DNA of 64,000 nucleotides. It comes from NVTR01 sp965237505. Lineage in GTDB: Bacteria > Pseudomonadota > Alphaproteobacteria > Rhodobacterales > Rhodobacteraceae. The notes under the pieces are model-generated. The model had not been told where the DNA came from, did no database searches, and worked only from the letters and a program-made list of their open reading frames with translations. The DNA lies in assembly GCA_965237505.1 (NCBI GenBank), contig CBDEFR010000001.1:434001-498000 (forward strand), given 5' to 3'. This document shows, piece by piece, positions 46,418 through 56,211 of the stretch. Position numbers and translations under genes: made by a program. The stretch's first letter is position 1, and each line of letters opens with the position of its first letter.

Positions 46418-48042
46418 AGCAAAAAAACCCGGCCGCCGGAAACCGTGCCCAGCACCGGCACGTCCTTGATGGTTGCTGGGTCCACTGCTGTGGGATCATC
46501 GCCAAGAATTGCAAAGTCGGCCTTTTTGCCGACCTCGATCGAGCCGATCTCGCCATCCATCTTCAATGTGTAAGCCGCGCCAAGGGTGATCGCGCAAAGC
46601 GCTTCCTGCACCGTGATCCTTTGTGCGTCGCCCAGACAACGCCCGCTGCCGGTTTTTCGGTTCACCGCACACCACGCAGTGAACAGCGGTCCCATCGGTG
46701 TCACCGGCGCGTCGGAATGGATCGTCATGCGCACCCCTTCATCCAGTGCGGCGCGACAGGCGTCCATCCGCTCGGCCCGTTCCTGGCCGATGGTCAGGGC
46801 GGCGTGTTGATCACCGAAATAATAGATATGGTTGGCGAAGATGTTGGTGCAGATGCCAAGACTCGCGCAGCGGCGGAACTGGTCCGTTCCCATCATCTGG
46901 CAATGCTGCAAGACATGGCGGTGATCAGCGCGCGGGGTGTCGGCCAGGGCGGCCTCAATCGCGTCAATCGACACTTCCGATGCCTCATCGCCGTTCACGT
47001 GGATATGTATCTGCACTCCGGCTTTGTGCAGTATGCTCACCAGCTGAAAAATCTGCTCGGGCGCGGTGTTCCACAGCCCGTTTGGCTGCCCACCAACGTA
47101 ATGCGGCCACTTGGTGCGCGCGGTCCAGCCCTGGATCGAGCCGTCGGTCATCAGCTTCACCGCCCCCAGGCGCAGCATGTCGGTGGATTGCGCTTTCAGA
47201 TCCAGTGCCGTCCGGGCGATGTCATCCGGGGCCACGTCCATCGCACTCAGCGCTGGCACGATGCGCGCCGGAAAATCGGCCTGGCTGGTCAGGCGCAGCA
47301 TCTGCGCCAGATCATCGGCTTGTAGCGAGCTGAACAGATCCGTCACCGTTGTCACCCCGGCGCGACAAGCGACTTCGCCGTAGGTGCGAATCGCCGCTTC
47401 ATTTTGCGTCAGCTTTCGAAAATCAATGCCAAGCCGACGCATCACTGGGAACATTGCGGCCATTTCCAGCAGCTCGCCGGTTGGCTCGCCGTCGTCGCGT
47501 TTCAGGACGCCCTGGGCATTGGATTGAGCAGTGTACTGGGCCATTTCGAGCGCTTTGGAATTCACGCACATCAGATGAAAATTGGAATAGATGATCGCAA
47601 TCGGGCGCTCGGTCGAAATCGCATCCAGATGCGATTTGTTCAGCCGTTCCGTGGGCAGGAAAATCGGGTCAAACCCCCAACCGATCAGCGGCTGATCAGG
47701 GCTCAGACCCTGCTGATAGGCGCGCAGACCAGCGATGACCTGACCGATCTCGGCCATCCCGGTCCACAACTTGCCGTCAGGGGCGATCCGGTCGTGATAA
47801 CCGGCGTAGGCGTAGTTCCAGACTGACACGGCCATCATGTGGGCGTGGCCCTCGACAAACCCGGGCATCAGGATGGTGTCGGCCAGCCCGGTGTCGAGCG
47901 TTGAGGCCCCCCATTGGTCGGCACAACTCGCCCCGCCAACGGCCAGGATCATCCCGTCTTGCACCGCCACATGGGTGGCATTGGGCCGGTTCGGGTCCAT
48001 CGTGACAATGTCGTTCGCCTTGAAAACAGTGATTTCAGACAT
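46414..48042 (-). CDS. YtcJ-like metal-dependent amidohydrolase
   Basis: 542 residues of the amidohydrolase_3 type. The metal HxH is in MPGFVEGHAHMMAVSVW, a second His pair in VQIHIHVNGDEASEVSID, and the C-terminal block GEIGSIEVGKKADFAILGDD is typical. Substrate unknown; relatives act on cyclic amides or formamides. It leads a two-gene unit with the CobW-type GTPase and diverges from the collapsed peptide transporter. Confidence 0.88.
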   Translation of the reverse strand: MSEITVFKANDIVTMDPNRPNATHVAVQDGMILAVGGASCADQWGASTLDTGLADTILMPGFVEGHAHMMAVSVWNYAYAGYHDRIAPDGKLWTGMAEIGQVIAGLRAYQQGLSPDQPLIGWGFDPIFLPTERLNKSHLDAISTERPIAIIYSNFHLMCVNSKALEMAQYTAQSNAQGVLKRDDGEPTGELLEMAAMFPVMRRLGIDFRKLTQNEAAIRTYGEVACRAGVTTVTDLFSSLQADDLAQMLRLTSQADFPARIVPALSAMDVAPDDIARTALDLKAQSTDMLRLGAVKLMTDGSIQGWTARTKWPHYVGGQPNGLWNTAPEQIFQLVSILHKAGVQIHIHVNGDEASEVSIDAIEAALADTPRADHRHVLQHCQMMGTDQFRRCASLGICTNIFANHIYYFGDQHAALTIGQERAERMDACRAALDEGVRMTIHSDAPVTPMGPLFTAWCAVNRKTGSGRCLGDAQRITVQEALCAITLGAAYTLKMDGEIGSIEVGKKADFAILGDDPTAVDPATIKDVPVLGTVSGGRVFLL

Positions 48043-48185
48043 TCCGGCCCCCGACTGCTGAACCTCAGGACTACACCAACATTAATATATGGGAAAATGA
48101 ATTCATGACGTCAGCCTAATCCGTTTGGTTTGAACCGGAAGCGCTTCTTCCGTAGCTTGAATCCAGAAAACCCTGGGCGGTTTAC

Positions 48186-48677
48186 ATGAAACTATTCTCC
48201 AAAATGACGCGGGCTGCGGCCATCGCCGCGTCGGCAATGGTTGCGACGCCTATCTTTGCCGACGGTGGCACGCTGGTCATCGAATCAACTCAAGTGCCGC
48301 GCCATCTCAGCGGCGGCGCCATCATCCTGATTACCCACGACATGGGCGCGATTTCAGAAATGGCCGACACGGTGGCGGTTATGCATGCGGGCCGGGTGAT
48401 CGAAGAGGGGTCTGCCGATGACGTGCTGGATCATCCGCAGCACCCCTACACCCGTGGCCTGATCGACTGTACTCCCGCCATGGCCAAAGCCAACAACATG
48501 GGCGAGCTGGCTGAGATCCCCGGTGTCGTGCCACCGCTGCACCTGCTTGGAGCGGGCAGTGCGTTTGCCGGTCGCTGTGGCCACGCCAACCAGCGCTGCA
48601 CCAACGTCAAACCAGTTCTAACCACAGCCGGCCATCACCCCGCCGCCTCCTTTGGCGTCGAAGAGGCACGGCTATGA
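48186..48677 (+). pseudogene. Chimeric remnant: binding-protein signal peptide fused to peptide ABC ATPase tail
   Basis: 163 residues. The first 40 or so are a Sec signal peptide and mature N-terminus of an oligopeptide-binding protein (MKLFSKMTRAAAIAASAMVA to IESTQVPRHL). After SGGA the sequence becomes the C-terminal third of a DppD-type ATPase: IILITHDMGAISEMADTVAV with the switch His, then HPQHPYTRGLIDCTP and the oligopeptide-transporter tail with CGHANQRC. An in-frame deletion inside one operon (binding protein, two permeases, ATPase N-terminus) explains this, joining near 48309-48320. The product has no Walker A or signature motif and cannot be an active ATPase. Confidence 0.88.
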
Positions 48678-49645
48678 CCACGCTGCTGGAAGTCAGAGAC
48701 CTGGCGGCTCGCTTTCCCATGCCGTGCCCCCGCATTTTCGCCCCGCACCCCTATCTGGAAGCGGTGTGCAAGGTGTCCGTTATGCCGAAGGCGGGCCATG
48801 CTCTTGGCATTGTGGGCGAAAGTGGCTCTGGAAAAACAACAACGGCGATGGCGGCAATTCGGCTGGCGAAAGCGGCCCATGGTCAGGTGATGTTCGATGA
48901 TCGGGATCTTCTGCAACTGGACGATGAGGCCATGAGTCAGCGCCGCCGGGATGTGCAGATCATCTTTCAGGACCCCTATTCATCGCTGAACCCCCGCGAC
49001 CGCGTCGTTGATATTGTCCGTGAACCGATGGAGCTGATTGGCATCGGGGGTGCCGCCAGCCGGCTTGAACGGGTGCAATAGCTGTTTGCCCTGGTTGGCC
49101 TGCGCCCGGATCAGCTTAACCTGTTCCCGCATCAGTTTTCAGGCGGTCAGCGCCAGCGGGTTTCGATCGCGCGCGCCCTGAGCGCCAACCCGAAACTGCA
49201 GGTTTGCGATGAACCGGTCAGCGCTCTGGATGTTGCTATTCAGGCGCAGATTCTGAATCTGCTGGCACGGTTGAAAAAAGACCTTGGCTTGTCCTATCTG
49301 TTCATCAGCCATGATCTGGGTGTGGTGCGCCATGTGTGTGACGACGTGGCGGTGATGTATCTGGGAAAGATTGTCGAAAGTGCTGCGCGCGAAGACCTGT
49401 TTGACCACCCGCGCCACCCCTACACACAGGCGCTTTTGTCATCCGCACCGTCATCGGCGCGGCGCAAGTCCAAAGGCTATGTGCGGCCGACGAATATTTC
49501 CGGTGATCCGCCAAGCCCGATCAACCCGCCAAATGGCAGCGCCTTTGCCGACAGATGCCCAAAAGCACAAGCGTTATGCCGGGACACGCAGCCGAAATTG
49601 CTGACAACCGGAACCTCCCAGGTGGCCTGCCACTTCCCTGATTGA
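48674..49645 (+). pseudogene. Oligopeptide ABC transporter ATPase (DppF/OppF type) with an internal stop
   Basis: One frame of 324 codons interrupted by TAG at 49079-49081. Before it: Walker A IVGESGSGKTTTAMAAIRLA and the Q-loop IIFQDPYSSLNPRDRV. After it: LFALVGLRPDQLNLFPHQFS, signature SGGQRQRVSIARALS, Walker B LQVCDEPVSALDVAIQ and switch HDLGVVRH. Neither half has all ATPase motifs. It overlaps the fused remnant by 4 nt, keeping the original DppD-DppF coupling. Since the rest of the transporter is deleted, the stop may have been neutral. Confidence 0.9.
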
Positions 49646-50072
49646 CGCAAAATGCAGGATTTCCATGTTGCTTGCAATCTGGCTACTCAAGTGAGCCAAT
49701 ATTAACATTCAATTTGGTGGCCAATCTTGACCAAATTCCAATAATTCTCCAACGGTTGGCTCTCTCTGAAATACATTACGCAACAAATCACAACCAGAAG
49801 ATGCGCATTAGGTTGAGCCGCCCCAAACGAACTTCGCGCCTAGTTTGGTCCGCGCCCGCGCCCAGTGGTGGGCCGATCCATCGTCGCTGACGGCAAACAT
49901 CACACCCCTGCTTATTTAGATCACTGGTGCCGCAGAAGGGCATTGAATATCTATATCATGCGGTTCCATCCTGTTCCGAATTTCTCACAATCTCCATGAA
50001 ATAACCCGCTTTGGTGTTTCACACTGTTTCAACCCGTCCTATTCTATACTATATCTAGAGGTGGATTGGCGA
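49646..50072. other. 430-bp AT-richer gap before the island; no gene seen
   Basis: No gene, tRNA or clear repeat was recognised. Base composition is lower in GC than on the left, suggesting that the edge of the acquired region lies here. An integrase attachment site would be expected in or near this stretch but could not be identified. Confidence 0.4.
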
Positions 50073-50080
50073 GGGGATAG

Positions 50081-51505
50081 GGTAGTGCCCCAGGGCGTGG
50101 TGTAAATTGTTCTCTGGCTGGGTGTTGAGCCGGTTTACAGGGCGGCGATTTTCGCCGGGTCGATGGTGGTATCCTCGCAGATGGCGGCGACGGTTTCCAG
50201 CGTCATGTAACGACGTGTGACTGCCCATTCGTCGTTCTGCTCCAGCATAAGTGCGCCGACGAGGCGTCTGATCGCGGCCTCGTTAGGGAAAATACCGACG
50301 ACATTTGTTCGGCGCTTGATCTCTTTGTTGAGGCGTTCAAGCGGATTGGTGGAGTGTATTTGCCGCCAGTGAGCTTGCGGGAACGTCTTGTAGGCCAGCA
50401 CGTCTTCCTCGGCGCGCAGCATCAGCTCGGCGAGCTTGGGATGACGCGGCTGGAAAGCCTCGATCAGCTTGGTCCAGTGTTCCTTCGAGTCTGCCAGCGT
50501 GTCCTGATCGAAGGCTGTTCTGAGCGCGGCCGTGACGATGGGACGGTCCTTCTTGCCGACGCAGGCCAGGGCATTGCGCATGAAGTGCACGCGACAGCGC
50601 TGGATCGTAGCACCCAGCACTTTGGCGGCGGCCCCCTTCAGGGCTTTATGTTCGTCAGCGATGATCAGCTTTACCCCGCGCAGGCCGCGATCGGCCAGAG
50701 CGCGCAGGAATTCGTCCCAGAACACCTCGGCTTCGCTGGGTTGGATGGCGATGCCGAGAACCTCGCGCCGCCCGTCGGTGTTGACCGCAACCGCCACTAT
50801 GGCTGCCACGCTGACGATCCGTCCCGAACGCCGCACCTTGATGTAGGTGGCGTCCAGCCAGAGATAGGGCCATTCGCCCTCCAGTGGCCGGTCAAGGAAG
50901 GCGTCAACGCGTTCGTCGATCTCCACGCACAGGCGGGATACCTGGCTCTTGGAGACGCCCGTCATGCCCATGGTCTTGACCAGATCATCCACTGATCGCG
51001 TTGAGACGCCCTGAATGTAGGCTTCCTGGATCACCGCGGTCATTGCTTTCTCCGAGGCCCGGCGTGGTTCCGGAAACTCCGGGAAATACGTCCCCTTGCG
51101 CAGTTTCGGGATCTGAACATCAACGGTCCCGGCGCGGGTTTCCCATCGGCGCGGGCGATATCCGTTCCGGTGGTTCACCCGCCCGGCCGAGCGTTCATGC
51201 ACCCCGGCACCGCACAGCTGATCCACATCCAGTGCCATCAACCGGTCGGCAACAAAACCCAGCATCACGGCCAAAATCTGATGATCGGCGGTCTCGGAAA
51301 GAAGCGCCTTCAGCGCGGCGGTTTCTGATATCGTGTCCTTGGTCATGGGTGATCTCCTCGATCGGTAGGTCAGGTTGCAACCCAAACCCTACCGGAGAAC
51401 GTCCATGGCCGCCCAGCAACCCGCGCGGACTTCGCCTGAGCTACGCGCGAGGCTCCACTCAGCCCGCGCTAACGTCGGAATTACACCACGTCCGGGGGCA
51501 CTACC
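50081..51505 (-). mobile_element. IS256-family element, complete
   Basis: 1425 bp, flanked by the 8-bp duplication GGGGATAG at 50073-50080 and 51506-51513. Its ends are imperfect inverted repeats, GGTAGTGCCCCAGGGCGTGG on the left and GGTAGTGCCCCCGGACGTGG (inverted) on the right. It inserted only about 12 bp upstream of the integrase start, so it probably separates the integrase from its promoter. Confidence 0.93.
50135..51346 (-). CDS. IS256 family (Mutator-type) transposase
   Basis: 403 residues. DDE residues fit WPYLWLDATYIKVRR, GVKLIIADEHKALKGAA and STNPLERLNKEIKRRTNVVG; the signature around RCRVHFMRNALACV is diagnostic of the family. Start MTKDTISETAAL. No defect seen, so the element may be active. 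Confidence 0.95.
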   Translation of the reverse strand: MTKDTISETAALKALLSETADHQILAVMLGFVADRLMALDVDQLCGAGVHERSAGRVNHRNGYRPRRWETRAGTVDVQIPKLRKGTYFPEFPEPRRASEKAMTAVIQEAYIQGVSTRSVDDLVKTMGMTGVSKSQVSRLCVEIDERVDAFLDRPLEGEWPYLWLDATYIKVRRSGRIVSVAAIVAVAVNTDGRREVLGIAIQPSEAEVFWDEFLRALADRGLRGVKLIIADEHKALKGAAAKVLGATIQRCRVHFMRNALACVGKKDRPIVTAALRTAFDQDTLADSKEHWTKLIEAFQPRHPKLAELMLRAEEDVLAYKTFPQAHWRQIHSTNPLERLNKEIKRRTNVVGIFPNEAAIRRLVGALMLEQNDEWAVTRRYMTLETVAAICEDTTIDPAKIAAL

Positions 51506-51516
51506 GGGGATAGAAA

Positions 51517-52722
51517 ATGATCGCTCTACATCGACTTACAAATGCGAAGGTCAAAAGCGTTGCGACTGGTAAATATTCGGATGGCGGCGGGCTTTGGTTA
51601 TTCAAACGTCCAGACGGCGGCGCACAGTGGGTGCTGCGGGTGACTGTGCATGGCAGACGCCGGGAAATGGGCTTGGGCAGCTTCACTGACGTATCCCTCA
51701 AGGAAGCCAGATACGCAGCTGAGAAGTGGCGCGCTGTTGTTCGAGAGGGCAAGGACCCTATCAAAGAGCGGGACCGACAGAAGCGAGATGCCGCGAAGGC
51801 TGACCGAACGCTGACAAACATCGCGCATGAAGCATTTGAAGCCCGCAAAGCTGAACTGAAGGCCGAAGGCAAAGCTGGCCGCTGGTTTACGCCTCTTGAG
51901 CTGCACGTCTTACCGAAGATTGGGAAAGTGCCAATTGAAGAAGTCGACCAGCAAGATATCAGAAATACTCTGGCGCCGATCTGGCACACCAAGTCAGACA
52001 CGGCCCGAAAGGCCATGAACCGCTTAGGGATTGTATTTCGCTATGCCGCCGCAATGGGCCTGGGCGTTGATTTACAAGCTACGGAAAAGGCCAAGTCTCT
52101 CCTTGGAAAGTCCCGACACATAGCAAAGCCGACTCCGGCGCTGGCCTGGAATGAAGTTCCTGCATTCTATGAAAGCCTGTCAGACGGAACCATTACACAG
52201 CTTGCCCTTAGGCTGTTAATTCTAACAGCTGGCACCAGATCCAAACCGATCCGGTTTTTCCGCCCCGAGCAAATCGATGGAGATGTCTGGACCGTTCCGG
52301 CAGAGAATATGAAAGGCTTGAGGGGGCATGTCAGCGATTTTCGGGTTCCGTTGTCTGGCGAAGCAATGAGGGTAATTGAGCAAGCTATACCATTTGTGCG
52401 CGACGGATATTTGTTTCCAAGCGTTCGGCGTGGCGTAATCTCAGATGCAACAATGAGTCGATATATGGAGCGAAAAGGCATGACTGCGCGGCCACATGGA
52501 TTTCGCTCAAGTTTTAGAACATGGGCAGCGGATACCAACGCGCCGTGGGAGGTGGCCGAAACAGCGCTGGCGCATACAGTAGGCAATAAAGTTGAGCGGA
52601 CATATCGGAGGACGGACTTCCTTGAGCAACGTCGTGTATTAATGGAACGGTGGGCGGATCATGTGACCGGTGGGTCGGGCGCCGCCGTGAGGTTGGTGAG
52701 TGGAGTCGAGCATGCCAATTAA
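51517..52722 (+). CDS. Tyrosine-type site-specific integrase (P4-like, DUF4102 N-terminus)
   Basis: 401 residues. The N-terminal arm domain (YSDGGGLWLFKRPDGGAQWV, then GLGSFTDVSLKEAR) is the DUF4102 type used by genomic islands. Catalytic residues fit R in TAGTRSKPIRF, HxxR in RPHGFRSSFRTWA, H in ALAHTVGNK and the nucleophile Y in ERTYRRTD. It appears complete and marks an integrated island to its right. No tRNA gene is visible upstream, the usual target; the IS256 insertion sits just before the start. Confidence 0.94.
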   Translation: MIALHRLTNAKVKSVATGKYSDGGGLWLFKRPDGGAQWVLRVTVHGRRREMGLGSFTDVSLKEARYAAEKWRAVVREGKDPIKERDRQKRDAAKADRTLTNIAHEAFEARKAELKAEGKAGRWFTPLELHVLPKIGKVPIEEVDQQDIRNTLAPIWHTKSDTARKAMNRLGIVFRYAAAMGLGVDLQATEKAKSLLGKSRHIAKPTPALAWNEVPAFYESLSDGTITQLALRLLILTAGTRSKPIRFFRPEQIDGDVWTVPAENMKGLRGHVSDFRVPLSGEAMRVIEQAIPFVRDGYLFPSVRRGVISDATMSRYMERKGMTARPHGFRSSFRTWAADTNAPWEVAETALAHTVGNKVERTYRRTDFLEQRRVLMERWADHVTGGSGAAVRLVSGVEHAN

Positions 52723-52751
52723 CTCGGCTGGCGAATTGCCGGATATCAAAC

Positions 52752-53084
52752 ATGGAAACCCCAACCGTGGAAACTGAGCTGTGGGTAAGGTTTCTGCCAA
52801 GGCACTATTCGCGCTTGGCACGGGCGGATTCAAATCTCAGTGTGATCATTCCGATCCATTCGCGCCATATTGCCAAGACTGGAATGCCGAGCCAGGCCGA
52901 TTTGACCGGTCCCGGCGAATTGGACATGAAAATGGTTGTACCAGCAGATGAAACAGGTGTGTGGGCATTCGAGCGTGCTTTTTACTACTGCGTCAGACAA
53001 CTAAATGACTTTGTTGCGGCGCAACGATCATCAAAAGAGTGCTTACCGACATGTTATGTACGAATGCGTGGAGTTTTTGCCTGA
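52752..53084 (+). CDS. Hypothetical island protein
   Basis: 110 residues, family not recognised. It starts METPTVETELWVRFLPRHYS 29 bp after the integrase and contains FERAFYYCVRQLNDFVAAQR. The C-terminal 26 residues overlap the next open frame (53005 onward) in another register, so this may be either a separate gene or the 5' half of a frameshifted larger gene. AT-richer than the core genes. Confidence 0.5.
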   Translation: METPTVETELWVRFLPRHYSRLARADSNLSVIIPIHSRHIAKTGMPSQADLTGPGELDMKMVVPADETGVWAFERAFYYCVRQLNDFVAAQRSSKECLPTCYVRMRGVFA

Positions 53085-53182
53085 TGCATTCTTGGGACGT
53101 CCTATGGTTGCACCGAATGGTATGATAGGCCAAGAAATTGTATTGCCGCAGAGCCTATTTGAGAGCCTTATCCGTGACTCCG

Positions 53183-54371
53183 CTTACCACCCTTCAAAAA
53201 ATCCAAACTTGCCATAATTTAGGGATTTTCTCATATCCTATGAAGCATCTGCGCAGGAACCGCAGGCCCTGTTTGAAGAGGGAGCAGAGTGATCTTCGGG
53301 TTTTGCGAATCCCCTTTTTTCGCCGCTTTCGGCGACTATTTGTTCATCTGCTGCGCCCGTTGAAACCGCCCAGTACATGGCTATTGCCATGACAAGGATA
53401 AGCCTTTCCAGTCGGTCTGGCTTTTTGATTTGGCTTTGCGCGATGCCAAATCCACGGGTCTTGAAGTCCGAGAACATAGCTTCAATACCCCATCGCATTC
53501 CATAATCGAGAACCGTGTATTGTGAAGGCTTTGCATTCATAGCGATGATCCAGGGCTCAGGGTGACCATCGTCGTGCAATACTCCGATATTCGTAAACAC
53601 ACCTGATCCATAAAGTTCCGCGTTTATAAGCCCTTGCGGCATCAGCTCCCTGATTTCAATGCAAGACAGCTCGCCACCTTGGTGCTGCAAAGTCAGGTTG
53701 CCCTTCAGGCGAATACGATATCCCCAACCAGCGTCCTGACACCAATGGATTAACCTTTCTGTGCCATAAAATCGATCACCCGTTAACATGACATCAGCCC
53801 CTTCAGGCATCCAATCCTGAATGCTGTCCAGTAACTCTTTTTGGAGAGAAAACCCAATATTGCCTTTGTCTTGCGCACGCGCCAAGCCACAGGCAAGGCG
53901 CGATCACGCATGCGCACTGACAGCATCAAGACTTCATGTCCGTCATTGATATGGCTTTGATCCATCATCAAAACGATGGTCTCTCCGTTGGAGGCCAAAC
54001 GGGTGAATACATCTCCAGCATAGGCCTGCATGATTTCCGCGCAATCAATGTGGGAATTGCTCAAAACACGGGAACCATACTGGTACCGATGATCTTTTGT
54101 GCCGATGTGACGCGGTAAAGCCGCCGATAATTCCATCAAATTCGCACTTCGCACATCAAGAACGATGCTCGAAAGCAGTGTAAGGCCTTCGCAGCGGGAT
54201 TTATGAAACTTTGGAAGCCGCTCTATAAAATCAGCCTTGATAGCTTCGTTTACCCCAGAAAAACCCAATGAAACAACCATACAACATCTCCAATTCTATA
54301 ACAGGAGACTCCTTGAATCACAGCATGTGGACAGATGGCAAGCTTAATTCGCTAAATTGAATGGTGGTAAG
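53183..54371 (-). mobile_element. IS4-family element, copy 1
   Basis: 1189 bp, flanked by the 9-bp duplication GTGACTCCG at 53174-53182 and 54372-54380. Ends are CTTACCACCCTTCA and, inverted, CTTACCACCATTCA. Nearly identical to copy 2 at 56742-59373 once the insertion in the latter is removed. Confidence 0.93.
53238..54280 (-). pseudogene. IS4 family transposase, copy 1, frameshifted
   Basis: The N-terminal frame starts at 54280 (MVVSLGFSGVNEAIKADF) and contains the first catalytic Asp in IVLMMDQSHINDG. A one-base deletion near 53865 (CCTTTG here, CCTTTTG in copy 2) shifts the frame. The second part, down to 53238, carries the second Asp in VMLTGDRFYGTE and the YREK motif in DYGMRWGIEAMFSDFK. 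The copy cannot make full-length transposase. Confidence 0.9.
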
Positions 54372-54544
54372 GTGACTCCGAGAAGAATATTGACGCTTAC
54401 ATGATTCTTCAAGAAATTGGACTTCAATGCTTGGAGAACGGGCAAATTGATATGCAACCGACACATTTTCGAAATTGGTTCGACGATGTAATAAATGGGA
54501 ATTATATCCAAAAGTAACATTTTGTCGCGTCAATTCTGACACAA

Positions 54545-54718
54545 TTATTGCCCGTCCATGGCATCGCGCGGCGTAAAGAATACGGCGCGTATCTGTTCCG
54601 GCGATGCGCCGGGCATATCGCATTCTTCATTCTGTTCCGCCTTTGTTGGCTGATAGGTTCTGTCCGCCAGTTTTTCCTTAAGCGTTTGCGGTTTTGGCTT
54701 CGCAGTGCGCGTTGTCAT
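54545..54718 (-). CDS. Small protein (57 aa) coupled to the HNH endonuclease gene
   Basis: Begins MTTRTAKPKPQTLKEKLADR, contains TKAEQNEECDMPGASPEQIR and ends AMDGQ. Its ATG overlaps the endonuclease TGA by 4 nt. Basic N-terminus, acidic middle, no known domain recognised. The tight coupling suggests a role with the endonuclease, or phage-module ancestry; function unknown. Confidence 0.65.
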   Translation of the reverse strand: MTTRTAKPKPQTLKEKLADRTYQPTKAEQNEECDMPGASPEQIRAVFFTPRDAMDGQ

Positions 54719-55279
54719 GGCGTGTACTCCTGTTCCTTGAACACATCTTTGAGCCAGATCAACACATCGCGTTGGGCATCCTTCGGTGCCTTACGTATCA
54801 GCGCCTTGAGCCGGGCGGCACTTGGCGGTTCCTGGCCGGTATTTCTGGCCCCTTGGTTACAGGCGCTGCACAAGGCCCGCAGGTTGCCAGGACTGTCCTC
54901 TCCGCCGTGGCTCTTGTCCATGATATGCCCGACGTGCAACCTTACGGGGCGGCCCGTACGATCGTCGGGATCACCCGCCACGGCCCCGCAAAGCTGGCAC
55001 ATGGAGTGATTGCGTTCAAGCACTTCGGCGCGGAGCCGCTGGCCAATGCCACGCTTGAACTGCACGGGCGGTTTTGACGGCGGCCAGTTCACGAGCCTGT
55101 ACTCGTCCGGCTTGAGGTCAGCGGCGTCATTGTGCGACTGAATGGGCCAGCCGTCCTCATCGCGGAGTTCTCGCAATCGACGCCCGTACTGACCCTGATT
55201 GCCGCTGGCGGTCCTGATTTCTTCGGTCGTTACAATCTCTCCAACGTGTGCGAGCAGAAACGCACGAATACCGACCTTA

Positions 55280-56211
55280 GTGTCTGATCCAAAACTAATT
55301 GAGTGATTTCAGCGAGTTGTGATTCAATCGGATTGATAAGATTTGAGGGAGATCACAATGGCCTGGACGGAAACCACTCGCGCCCGATATGAACGGCATT
55401 CGGGACGCTATGCAAGCGATTTAACTGATCAGGAATGGGGTTTGATCGCGCCATTCCTGCCGCCGCCTAAAACAACTGGTCGTCCGCGCAGCACGGCGAT
55501 GCGCGATGTTCTGGATGCCATTTTGTACATCGCCAGCGCCGGGTGTGCGTGGCGTATGCTGCCCAATGATTTCCCGCCAGTGTCCACCGTGCGCTACTAT
55601 TTCTATGGCTGGCGCAACGATGGCATCTTTGAAGTGATCAGCCATTTTCTGGTGGCGACGGCGCGCGAGTTTCATGGCAAGAAGCCCGGCCCCACCGCTG
55701 GTGTGATTGATAGCCAGACCATAAAAACAACGGAAAGCGGTGGCATTTCGGGCTATGACGCGGGCAAGAAAACCAAGGGCCGCAAGCGCCACATTGTCAC
55801 CGACACGCTCGGGTTTATGGTTGGGTTGGTCGTGCATAGCGCCGGTATTCAAGACCGTGATGGCGCACCGGAAGTGTTGAAATCCATCCGGTATTCCCAT
55901 CCAAACTTGCGCCATATCTTTGCGGATGGCGGTTATGCCGGACCAAAGCTGCGCGACGCTCTTGAAGGCATCGGTGACTGGACAATCCAGATCGTCAAGC
56001 GCTTCGACACTGCGGAAGGCTTCGAAGTCATTCCCAGAAGATGGGTCGTCGAGCGCACCTTCGCATGGCTCAACCGCTGCCGGCGATTGGCCAAAGATTG
56101 GGAAAAATCCATCGCAAGTTCACAGGCATGGATACTCGTTGCACATATCAGAACCCTCACGCGTAAAATTGCAAGGCATTGTAATCATCCGTAGAGTTTT
56201 GAATCAGACAC
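55280..56211 (+). mobile_element. IS5-family element (TNA-target type), complete
   Basis: 932 bp, flanked by the 3-bp duplication TTA at 55277-55279 and 56212-56214. Ends are GTGTCTGATCCAAAAC and, inverted, GTGTCTGATTCAAAAC. The TTA target and single transposase frame fit the IS1031-type subgroup. Different from the IS5 element in puuB. Confidence 0.92.
55358..56194 (+). CDS. IS5 family transposase
   Basis: Single frame of 278 residues from MAWTETTRARYERHSGRYAS. The N-terminal DUF4096-type domain has LTDQEWGLIAPFLPPPKTTG; DDE residues fit TAGVIDSQTIKTTESGG, HIFADGGYAGPKL and RRWVVERTFAWLNRCRRL. No defect seen, so it may be active. Confidence 0.94.
   Translation: MAWTETTRARYERHSGRYASDLTDQEWGLIAPFLPPPKTTGRPRSTAMRDVLDAILYIASAGCAWRMLPNDFPPVSTVRYYFYGWRNDGIFEVISHFLVATAREFHGKKPGPTAGVIDSQTIKTTESGGISGYDAGKKTKGRKRHIVTDTLGFMVGLVVHSAGIQDRDGAPEVLKSIRYSHPNLRHIFADGGYAGPKLRDALEGIGDWTIQIVKRFDTAEGFEVIPRRWVVERTFAWLNRCRRLAKDWEKSIASSQAWILVAHIRTLTRKIARHCNHP

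Larger units (their letters stand above)
53005..54517 (+). pseudogene. Hypothetical island gene interrupted by IS4 copy 1
   Basis: The left part reads MYECVEFLPDAFLGRPMVAP to SLFESLIRDS and stops at the IS4 element. Joining 53182 to 54381, that is removing the IS and one 9-bp duplication, continues the same frame as EKNIDAYMILQEIGLQCLEN and ends IQK, TAA at 54515-54517, giving about 104 residues. The perfect rejoining is good evidence for a real gene. No family was recognised. Confidence 0.65.

Noticed and set aside
49646..50080. tRNA gene or fragment serving as integrase target
   Set aside because: No cloverleaf or tRNA 3' end could be recognised in this stretch.
53783..54280. Two separate small genes in IS4 copy 1
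   Set aside because: Comparison with copy 2 shows a one-base deletion in a single transposase gene.
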